From positions 124,001 to 188,000 of the forward strand of contig LLCB01000062.1 in NCBI GenBank assembly GCA_001414345.1: a stretch of DNA of 64,000 nt, in the 5' to 3' direction. Origin of the DNA: Hymenoscyphus infarciens (Eukaryota; Ascomycota; Leotiomycetes; Helotiales; Helotiaceae). The translations under genes were made by a program, and so were the position numbers. The notes below the pieces were generated by a model. It saw nothing but the letters and a program-made list of their open reading frames with translations. It was not told the origin of the DNA and did not search any database. How positions within the stretch are numbered: the first letter of the stretch is position 1; the number at the start of each line of letters is the position of its first letter. This document shows positions 55,115 through 64,000 of the stretch, one piece after another.

Positions 55115-57038
55115 TATGCTGTGTGTGGTTTTATGGATGGCTTATGCAAATTAAAGGCAAGTTCTCCAATATCTCGATTTTACGAGGCTGAGCCCAAGAG
55201 ACAGCTTGTGGCGTCGAATATATGGTCTGTCGTATAGAATTGTTGCCATGTAAACAAAACATATTCTGTTAGTGACCACGTAGAACAAAGAGTCATTTGA
55301 ACAATTCCAAACATTCAGCAAGAACAAAGTTATTCATGTTTCAGAACAACGGAGTGGGGACCCCCGTTTCAACGTACTAGCCATGTCTTACTGTTAATAA
55401 CATCAAGCATGCTACACTATTGTGTGGGTAAATAAATACTCAATCGCTCAATGGAAATCTCCTCTTGTAAAATCTGGATATTCGAGTAACGGCCGCCCCA
55501 AATATAAAGACCCTAGGATAACAAGATATTGCCTGATCCAAAATCAAAATCGCGGTTTCCGAAATCCAATACCAAGTCCTAAACAAATATCATCGCGGTC
55601 TCGCTTAACCCCCCCCCACCAAAAGTACACCTTCAGTCCACCAGGTCTAATACCAGATTCTAGGGGCGGATTGACTGTTTTCAGGTGTAGGACCATGGTC
55701 TGAAACCTGGCGTATTCTCAGAAGTCCCATATCCATCTCTTTCTCTTTGTTCTGGCGCAACCGCTCTCAAAGCTTAGCAAGCCCCTCCAAAAGACCGGTT
55801 TGCCTTTACCTGGTGGAAATTTTCGCCAACTTCACGAGGAGTTCTCTCGCCATCCCTACGAAAGTAAAGCGCCCCCCCTGTCGTAGGTGTTCTGTACTAT
55901 ACGGAATATAGCCTAATCGAGGCCCTTGTTAAGGGGTTTGTAAGGAAGTTTTAGGTAGGGATTAGTGTTAAAAAGTAATAATATTCTATAAGAGTAAAGG
56001 GCCTAAAATCGATAAAGCTTAGACTTTTTTAAGGTAATTAAAATAAAATTTAGTTTTAATTTTTAAATTCGACACTTTCGCCTACAGTGAGTTGCGAGTT
56101 AAGCTTGAATTTATCCACTTTTTTTGTAATCCGAGTTTTTTTTTTTCAAAGCTTTCTCCCTCTCTTCTTTAGAAGACAGAAAATAAAAGTACTCTAAAAG
56201 AGACGAGGCCTAGCTAGAAAGAAGTGCTATATCTAATTATCTCTCTTTTATATTACTTATTAATTTAAAGTAAGTATAATAAAAGTAAACTAAAAAATAG
56301 ATAATTCTTAAAAAAACCCCTTTTTTTGAAAATTTTCACTACCCTTATAAGGTCTTATCGCTACCTCGATAAGGCCTTCTAAAAAGTAGAATATAAATAT
56401 AAACTTCTATTTTATATATGAAAAGTTTATAGAGTAATAGAGGATATATAGAGCTCTCGTTTCCGGTTATCTATAGTATACTAATATATGTTGTTATTAA
56501 GTAAAGAGCAAAATAAGATAGTAGAGAGAGGAAAAGTAGAGCTTTTTTCAAAAACGCTCGGATTACAAAAAAACGTTAAAATTCAAGCTTAATTCGCAAC
56601 TGACTGTACTCCTACTCCCTCCTCCTCTCTCCTTTTTAAACGTAGATAGATTCTTCTAAGTTACTTCGAAGGTAAGGAATTTGGAAGCTTATATATAGAC
56701 ACGTAAAGCGCGCAAAGTAGTAAACTTTGTCTAAAACGTCTAATTTCGTTACTTATTCTTTTAAAAGAAACGATTTCATAGAAGTAGAGGATTAGTAAAA
56801 AAATAAGAGAGTAATTAGGTGATTGTGTAATATAAGGCTATTTCTAAATACTGCCTAAATACTAAGAGTACTAACCTTTCCTTAAAAGAGGACACGTAAC
56901 CCCTACAGCCTCTTAAAGCACTTAAAACTATAAAGCTAGCGCCCGTAGTACCTACTTCTCTTAGAAAGAGTTCAAGTACTATTCTTAAATTCCACTTTTT
57001 AATCCTAGCTAGCTTACTTATAGGGATAAAAACCCTTA
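55115..57038. other. Intergenic, partly RIP-like, holding a MITE
   Basis: 55115-55880 has normal composition without a gene. 55880-57040 is AT-rich with few CpA/TpG, so probably transposon-derived; a TA-flanked element lies at 56085-56606. Confidence 0.5.
56085..56606. mobile_element. Tc1/mariner-type (Fot1/Pogo-like) MITE with ~65-bp inverted ends
   Basis: The left end (56085-56151) reads CAGTGAGTTGCGAGTTAAGC. The reverse complement of the right end (56541-56606) reads CAGTCAGTTGCGAATTAAGC. The match continues through TTGAATTT, TTTTTTTGTAATCCGAG and TTTCAAAGC-like bases. Both ends are flanked by TA (56083-56084 and 56607-56608), the target duplication of this superfamily. At 522 bp and with no transposase frame it is non-autonomous; some end differences are RIP-type transitions. 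Confidence 0.75.
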
Positions 57039-58396
57039 TTAGAGTATACTAGACACACCGAGGGAGTGTTCTAGATACTCATCTTGCTTTCGTAGGGCAT
57101 TTGCCTCAACGAAATCTAAAGCTAAAAAGACAGCCGGTGCTCCTGTTTTCACCTCTTTCGTTAAACTCTCGTGATCATACTCGGGATCCTGGCTATTCTT
57201 AACACGCAGCCTTGACTGCTCCTCAATCAATGCGCCCAAACCGACTTCCAAAATCTTGCCGATGAATTCATGACCCTTCACATACTGATCATACAAGCCA
57301 AACAGAATGTAACTATCACCCGCAGTGTAATCTCTCGCCTCTTCAGGAATTGGATCCTCTTCCAAATTTTCAAATCCATGCACCCGGAAAAACTCCCGAC
57401 CCCGACTCTTATCATACAACCATTGATCACAAACAGCTTTTGATAAGAAGCCGTATCCTCGAGTACTCATGCATAGTTTTAGACTTGACAGACCAGGACG
57501 CAGCCTTGCGTATCCATCTCGAGCAGCCACTTCCATGAGTTGGACATCGATGACACAACCGAGACGAATTCCGTAAATTCCAAAAAGAGAATCGGAATCG
57601 GAACGGACTTCGAACCAAAGTTGTATTATCTCGGGAGCCACAAGAATGGATTGAAGGGATTTCCCGGAAGTAGCATCGGGGATGTCGAAGTAATTTTGGG
57701 CGAGCTTTGTATGGCAGAGAATCCAGGTGTGGTCAATGGACTTGATGGAAATGGTTAAGTGGGTTACATTTCCATTTCTTGAAAGGCCACGGCTGGCTTC
57801 ACAGTCCAAAGCCAATTCAATGGTATTATTCTTGACTTGGTGGAGGTAGGTGAGGAAACTTGTGTAATCCTCTTCGCTCTCCACCCAAGTCACTCTTCCA
57901 GGAAGGAGTTTGCCCTCGAGATATCCTAATTTTTTCATTAGTATAGCTATATTTGAGGTTTTTGAATTGTGTATAACTTACCATTAAGTTCCTTGGGCAC
58001 TACTGGCTCCGGTGAGATGAAGTAATGAAGCAGGGCAATAACATTCTCGGTGTCTTGTACCTGGATCACACCTCCAGCACCCAAAGTCGTTTGGCCTGAG
58101 ATTTCTTTCTTAAGAGCGTGCAGACTTCTGTTGTGACAGTAAAAGGTCGACATTCTATAGTGCGCGGGTGCTGAAATGTGGATGTTTTTGACGTTCCTAA
58201 CTGAGGGGGTGTTAAGCCCTTGGCTTTCTGTCGGAAACTTCAGGTGGATATCTCGCAAACACTTGTTGACTCGCCCGGATTGTTTGGATTGAAGTCTTCT
58301 TGGCACGTGGAGGATGACAGTTTGACGTTCAAGCTGATGGGATGTTAGTTCTGGTTTGCAAAAGGGGTTGTGTGGGGAGAGTGCGGAATGGAGGGC
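57039..58396 (-). CDS. 3'-5' exonuclease-domain protein (DEDDy type), member 2, 5' end unresolved
   Basis: A paralogue of the gene at 54215. Exon 2 (57925-57039) follows a 56-nt intron (GTAAGT...ATTAG, branch TACTAAT) that joins PKELNG to YLEGKLLPGRVTWV. Exo I is ELALDCEASR, Exo II lies in VRSDSDSLFGIYGIRLG, and Exo III is RDYTAGDSYIL; the catalytic residues are kept. The upstream exon is open to about 58396, where an acceptor-like GATAG occurs; it has no ATG (the track-like start at 58306 is GTG), so a first exon lies farther right and was not identified. The N-terminal ~140 residues have no recognised domain. Confidence 0.75.
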
Positions 58397-58749
58397 CTAT
58401 CTCTTCCAGTGCTGAGAGGTAGTCTTAGAAACATGCACTGAAAGTGGCTCTAAAATGGGTATAAATAGATAGTACGTACGCATGCTGAAAATCACCACAG
58501 TTTTGAAACGACCTCTTGGCACTCGAGGGGATAAGAATGTTTCTACAGAGATCACATTTGCAAACAAATGAAGACACTGAAGAATCAAATTGTTAAATTT
58601 ACTGCCCTATCTAATTGACCAAATAGGCATGAATAAAACGTAGTAAAATAGACAAGTGATTGTCCCATTACCACAACCACACTACCTTGAGTAACGCTAC
58701 CGCCCCCCCCCCCCCCCCTTAAGAAAACAACGATGCCATGCATCTTCCC
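58397..58749. other. Gap between exonuclease-like genes, with a C16 run
   Basis: 58703-58718 is a run of 16 C on the plus strand, which can form quadruplex or i-motif structures and is prone to sequencing error. It probably includes the unlocated first exon of member 2. Confidence 0.5.
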
Positions 58750-60343
58750 CTAGTACTTAAAACGTACACCACCCTTCTTCAAAGACTCAATCAAGACGGT
58801 GATTTTTTGGGCATAATTCGTCTTCAGTGAGCTTCCCACAAAGCCAGAAATGGTTGAACGAGCCTTCAATGCAGCAGATCCCAGGATCATTAGCTCCGTG
58901 TCCTTGGCATTGAGTCCAAAGTTACCGCATCCTTTCTCATAAAGTTGCTGTGCGGTATAAATCCATCGGAAAGGGTTGAGGTCTCTTGTAATCAAAGAGT
59001 GCTTCTTTGCTCCCTCACCAGCTGCCTTATTTTCCAAGACTTCCAAATCAATGACTGCCTGCATTAAAATATTATGGTGTCTATGCAAAGCAGCTGTGGT
59101 GTTCTTGGTACTAGTGAATACCTTTGGGGTCTTCAAATCCTCAAGGACTCTACCCAGAGATGTACGGCTGCCACCCTCGCTGACAGTCTGGAAGGCTGAT
59201 TGGCCAAGCTTGGTGATGTCCAGGATATATGTCTTTTGGGTTGTGTCCACAAAAATGGCAAGGAATGAGATTCTGGACATGTATGAATTGTTCTCATTTA
59301 CTGCATGACTGAACAGATTGGGTTCGCCATTATGTGGAACATTTTCCAAAACCTCGTGGAATTCGCTGAGTTTCTCCCGGGTATCGATCAAGGTATACTC
59401 AGGGAAGATTGGGTTGAGTGGTGCAATCTTTTCTTCCTTGGCAGCTGAGAAGGCATTGGAGACTTGTGCGACTTGTGATGGTGACTTCGACGAATAGGTT
59501 TTCTCCAGGCGCTGTTTCAAGGCAAGGGATGTTCTCAGGATCTCCAGCCATTTCTCGAGGTATTTGTAGTATCTCACATTGGCATCGTCCTTGCTATTCT
59601 TGATGAGATTGGTTAAAGTCCATGGGAGTTTGCTAGCTTTCTCATCAAAGGTTGCAGCGTATGTAGATTGATTTCGAGTCATGAAGGCCACCCCAGCCTC
59701 CTTGGCACCTGACTTCATTCGCTTCTTAAGATCAAAAGCATGACTAGGATATATCGATGTGACGAAATCATAAGCGGCTGGGATGGCATCCTTTGGAAGT
59801 TGGTAGATTTCAAGGTTGAAATTCCCTCCATCAACAGAAAAGCCGTAATTGTGATCGTAGGCGATTTTGTGCTGGGCAAGAAACAGGGGAAAGCCCATCA
59901 AGGCCCGTTCAGATTGCGCGACCAGATCAGCGGCTTTTATTGCTGCCAACTTGTTCTGTTCTTCTTGGCTAACTTGTACAGTTGGTACGACAGCTGAGGT
60001 CTTTTGGGATGTCTCGTCGCTCGGTGTTGGCTCCTTTCGAGGACTAAGAGTCTTTTGGGGTGACGATTGGTTGACTATAGCTACTCAAAGGTCAGTACTA
60101 TACCCGCCATTCATTCGAAAAGTTGCTCTTACCTTGGCCGTTCTGCTTTGGAGTCCCTCCTGCCTTGTACTGGGCCTTTGGTGATCTTGTTCTCTTTGGC
60201 TTGGCTGCAACGTTCTTTTGCTTTTTTGGTACTTCGAGACTTAGGGATGATTGCGAAGCCGAAGTTTGGGCACCCATGGCTTTGGGTCGTGGTTGTGTCA
60301 TCTGGGACTGTCGAGTTTTGGGTTGCAGACTTTGCGACTGCAT
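58750..60343 (-). CDS. Exonuclease-fold protein, member 3, catalytic residues lost
   Basis: ATG at 60343; exons 60343-60133 and 60080-58750 with a 52-nt intron in phase give 513 residues. The N-terminal ~110 residues are a basic, Lys/Gln/Ser-rich disordered region (PKKQKNVAAKPKRTRSPKAQ). A helical region follows. The C-terminal part aligns with members 1 and 2: YTLIDTREKLSEFHEVLENV against TYVDTPSALRAFLPKLHELR, and FVDTTQKTYILDITKLGQ against IRSQSHTYVFDVQTLGEK. Where they have Asp-x-Glu it has AVNEN, and no Tyr-x3-Asp is found, so it is probably a non-catalytic nucleic-acid-binding relative. The similarity is judged by eye. Confidence 0.75.
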
Positions 60344-63300
60344 TTTTGACGAATGCTGTAATGTACTAGGTGACAACTTGTCCAGGTGCAATCCAAGTTT
60401 GTTGTGTGTAGCTGTTTTGTGGACAAGGTTGGTGTTGGGATTGAGCAGCAGGAATAGAACTGGTGGGGCTATTTTATAGCCAGTAGGCGAAATCTGATTT
60501 TTCAGGTCAAATAGACGAGAGGATATTCACTCCCCAAACGCAAAGATGCGATCAAAGTCTCTCGTCATATATCAAGTGAATTGGCTTATGGAATCAACAG
60601 GGACTGCATGAATTTATTATAAACATCTCGCTTTCACAACAACTATCAGGTGAATACGTGTTTGTCAATATCATCTTACAAATGTTGCTCTTTGCTCTCT
60701 TAAACAAGCAGTAAAGCTATGAGCACCACATGACTCGTCATCTGGGACTTTGAGAATCGATTTCAATACACCTTTTCAACGCAAGTTTCAAACAATCATT
60801 AATTCCATGATTAGGTTTTCTGAGACTGGACTTATGTTGCAAACAGCTCGCTTAATTCTCGAATCCCCTCTTTTGTTGAAGTTGCTCTTATTCTCAATCT
60901 TCTTACAAGTTTACCTTTTAATACTCTACTCCAATTAAATCCATACTTTACACCTTATTTTGCGTTCATTTAAAGTCGGGATCACGGGGAGGTATTTGTC
61001 ACGAGAATAGTGTCAAGGGTTACTTTCCCCTTCGGCCACCTAACCTACAATCTACAAACCCAAAATCACTGGCAGAGGATAATCCCTCTGAAGTTTACGA
61101 GTTATTTCGGCCCAAGGGAAGATTTCCGCCAGAATTGATCTAGAGTACCATGAATTTGAACGCACTCCGACGCACGCTCACGGCGTACCTTAATATCGCT
61201 CATTTTTGCGGCCGAACGAAATCCGAAGAAGCTGTGAATTTGAGGCCATCCGACGTGGAAACTGTTCTGGAATCTACAATATAGCCATCGGTTAAGCTAT
61301 CTTCAAAACTACATGTTTAAATAGCTTTCCTCCTTTAAAGTTGCCTTCTCCACATTCAAATAGCAGTAAATAGATGGCTAGGCTTTGTCGTTCCACGATA
61401 ATAAATACACGACAACAATAGAAAAACAACCCAGGAGCTCGGATATAATACTTTGGTACTTTGTACATCTACGTATATTTTTTGTATATTTTTGCGACCG
61501 CCTGGTGTTAAGTTGTATGTGGTTCTGCTCCTCTAGGGGTAGCCTATTACAGGCATCCTGTGGTGAGGGGTGCCTTGTCTCTCTACCACGCTATCTTAGA
61601 CATTTAAGTCGCAAAAATATGAAATAAGATAGAACTGACGGACAGTTTAACAAAAGAGATAATTAAAACTGAGCTAGAAATCCTACAAGTAAATAAGTAG
61701 CTACTTAGCTCTGTAAGAACGGTTTATTTTTACTGCACTGGACTGAACCTAACTCCATGACCAGTACCTACTAATTTTAAAGCGTACTAATGGCCGAAGA
61801 GAAGAAAAAAAAGGGATAAACCAATCCGCTAGAAAATGCGAAATAAGAAATATGTGATCTAGCAATTGCCTTCCCGCGGCCCTCATCTGCTGTGCTGCTC
61901 GATCCCGGGCTGTTCTCCGCAACATGTTCTGTGCCGAAACCTGGAACATGAGATTTAATCATGTAGTCTTAATTATATCAAGCTCTGGAACTCCCTTTCA
62001 TTTGATGAAGCTCTTCAAGGTGTTTGAGTGTGGCTTGATAACCTTCTTTCCTCAACTTGCGTCGACACAATCAATACAACCTGAAAGTCCACGTATGCCG
62101 CAGCATTTTAACCAACGGTCCTAGCCTCCTGTCCCTCCATATTGCTTGTTTTTGTGTCGCATTCCGAGGGAGGAGATTCGATTATAGGTTCGGGGTTTTC
62201 GGTTCGATTTGCCATGCCTGCGACGCTCGTCCTCTTCGTGGATTTCACAGAAATTGGGTAATTGCTAGCATGGTCGCGATGAGAATTAGCAAGTTGATGG
62301 ATAATACATCTTAGATAGTGGCACCTCAAACAAGACCCCCTCTGCGTTGCGAGGCTCACCCCCGCGATGGGTTTTCGACGAGAGAAATCATATATATGGA
62401 GGGGGTTTATACTCTTGGTATCTTGTCGCAATGAGGTCGAGAAAAGAGGCCCCCCGCTCACTCCACCTAATTCTCAAGCCTGAGTGCCTCAGGCTACAAA
62501 TCCTCACTTAATTGGATCTACTTGTATTTTTTGTGTTTTTTCTACGTCAAGTAAATTCATTACTGCCACTCATCTTGAAACGGCGAAATCCAGGGGAAAC
62601 CTTTCTGCTCTAGACACCAACGCCCAGTTTACCATAGCCAGCATGGCTTTGCAAAGACTCGAGAGTCATTCGCCATGAATACTCTCAGGCGATACTCGCC
62701 AAACAGAACACCAACCACGACAACACTGCCTCGCCCTCCTTGGTCTGTCTTTCTCGCGGAGGTTGACGAGGATTTTTTGAGGCCCGAGGGAGGATTTATA
62801 CTCCAAGCTAACCCGCTTTGGGAGTAGAGACTGTTTCCTCCACAGCAGTCTTCACCGCGTTCAGGCCTGGATAGTTTTTCAACAGGCAGTGTTCGTATCT
62901 TCCCTCCACACTGAAGAAACTTGAGGAGCAGAACAAAAAGAGGAGGGACGCAACACCTTTCGAGATAGATTTCTAGACGCATTAGGCAGTGTTGTTGCAT
63001 CAGGGGGAGTCTCGTAGGGACGCACGGAAAGACTTTGTGGACAGTTTTCAATTTCCTAGATCACTTCCCGAGGTAAGTCTATGCTTCGAAAGTTTATTTA
63101 GCGCACTCCAAGTTCTGAGGTCACGGACATCGCCTCTTGGGTTAAAAGATACAGACTGGAACTCACAGCAGAGTGGTGGCTGAGTATATGAAAGAGAATA
63201 AGTAGCATGCTGTGATGAAGAGGTATCTCGCAATCCACGTCTTTGAAAATGTTGAGCCCGACTAAACATTTCTATTAAGCAAGCTCCCATTTGAATAATG

Positions 63301-63439
63301 CAGTTTCTATGCTGTAAAGTCGCAATAAGATAAAAAGAAATGACAAACAAAAAGTACCCTACCCCCACACCAGTCTCTCTAATAATACAACCCCTTTGCG
63401 TCCACCGGAAATCGATGGCTGTCACACTTCTCAAAAGTT
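60344..63439. other. Long intergenic region, no supported gene
   Basis: About 3.1 kb. Frames of 117-141 codons at 62108-62461, 62629-63051 and 63048-63443 (minus) start without ATG or show no family resemblance; 60650-61700 is AT-rich. I recognise no element ends or RNA gene. Confidence 0.4.
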
Positions 63440-64000
63440 TCATGCATCGGTTGGTTCCGTCTCGGTCTCATCTTCAGATTTCTTCTACACATATATGTTA
63501 GTTTCACGGAGCAAGATTATTCGTTTTCGTAACCACTTACCTCGGCGGGAATAATTGCCTTTGCCTCTGGGTGTGCGGTCCACGGCATTTTCCAATCCTC
63601 CTTCATCTCAGTGTCCCATTGTGACTTGAGCTTAGCGACAGAATCTTTGAACTCTTTGTCGTTGCTTGCTGTGGCTAGCTTGACAAGTTCTGCAAGGCTG
63701 TATTTCAACTCGCCATCTATTCTGTCCTTGGCTGTTTTGAATCTCAAGTCAATCCACTCACCCCACAATGCTTCAAGCCCCATCTTCGTCCAAGCGAAAG
63801 CAGGTTTATCCTCAGCTGGTTCCTTTCCGTTTGCTCTCTTGACTTTGGTATTTGGCTTCGTGGTGTCTGGTTTTGTTCTATCCGGTAGTGTTGTAGTATC
63901 TGGGTCTGTAGTCTCCTCGTCTTCCTTGACAATCTTGGGGTGCTTCGAAAGCTGGGAGTCCAGCTGTCCCAACTTCTTTCCCATACGCTCCTGCTGTGCA
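63440..64000 (-). CDS. Unrecognised charged protein, C-terminal part (5' end outside the window)
   Basis: Exon 63984-63541 (or longer: the frame stays open through the window edge with AQQER before MGKKLGQLDS) and exon 63484-63440 are joined by a 56-nt intron (GTAAGT...GTGTAG), phase 0, ending KKSEDETETEPTDA. The protein is rich in Lys, Glu and Thr, with a Trp-containing helical part (GLEALWGEWIDLRF, WDTEMKEDWKMPW). No domain is recognised. The gene probably extends to the right. Confidence 0.6.

Noticed and set aside
61540..61620. A minus-strand GCGTGGTAGAGAGACAAGG stretch reminiscent of a tRNA D-arm region
   Set aside because: No matching T arm or acceptor stem.
62108..63443. Three minus-strand frames of 117-141 codons
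   Set aside because: Starts are non-ATG or unconvincing, no domains, and no splice solution joins them.

Overview
The window is nuclear DNA of a filamentous ascomycete (Pezizomycotina). The genes carry many short GT-AG introns (mostly 48-110 nt), a Zn2Cys6 regulator, a LaeA-like methyltransferase, a fungal P450nor and Clr5, STAND-type and CorA-like proteins. Two long AT-rich blocks show the mark of repeat-induced point mutation (RIP): CpA and TpG are nearly absent, TpA is in excess, CpG is partly kept, and no reading frame survives. Placement in Leotiomycetes is only an impression. I saw no tRNA, rRNA or CRISPR array.

Layout. 1-7690: RIP-destroyed Ty3/Gypsy-like retrotransposon on the minus strand. 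8.3-12.5 kb: a hydrolase gene with an in-frame stop, a cluster of short inverted motifs and a single-pass membrane protein. 13.77-14.55 kb: a short element with inverted ends. 15.8-35.7 kb: a normal gene-rich stretch with nitric oxide reductase P450nor, SNARE Vti1, an FAD-dependent oxidoreductase, a nine-exon methyltransferase with a 7-nt microexon, Dsc3, a kynurenine aminotransferase, a STAND-N-domain-like protein, a Zn2Cys6 regulator and a secreted alpha/beta hydrolase. 35.7-39.7 kb is nearly empty. 39.7-46.4 kb: a C2H2 protein, a small membrane protein divergent from a Clr5-domain protein, a CorA-like gene broken by a 17-bp duplication, and a small cysteine-motif protein. 47.1-53.9 kb: a second CorA-like gene cut in its last exon by a 5.4-kb retrotransposon. 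54.2-60.3 kb: three related 3'-5' exonuclease-fold genes with a TA-flanked MITE between the first two. 60.4-63.4 kb is nearly empty, and a partial gene lies at the right edge.

The most notable system is the element at 48276-53662. It has split direct repeats (A1 - body - B1 - A2 - B2), a reverse transcriptase trace with a YLDD-type motif, and a tyrosine recombinase trace. That architecture belongs to DIRS-order (Ngaro/PAT-like) retrotransposons, not LTR elements. It sits within the second membrane helix of a CorA-like protein; the two host halves rejoin in frame at a TGG codon with at most 3 bp of ambiguity and no visible target duplication, as expected of recombinase-mediated insertion. The neighbouring exonuclease trio, of which two members keep the DEDDy residues and one has lost them, is the second lead.

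The other genes are ordinary and do not form one visible pathway. Exon boundaries given here were worked out by hand from splice sites, reading phase and family resemblance.
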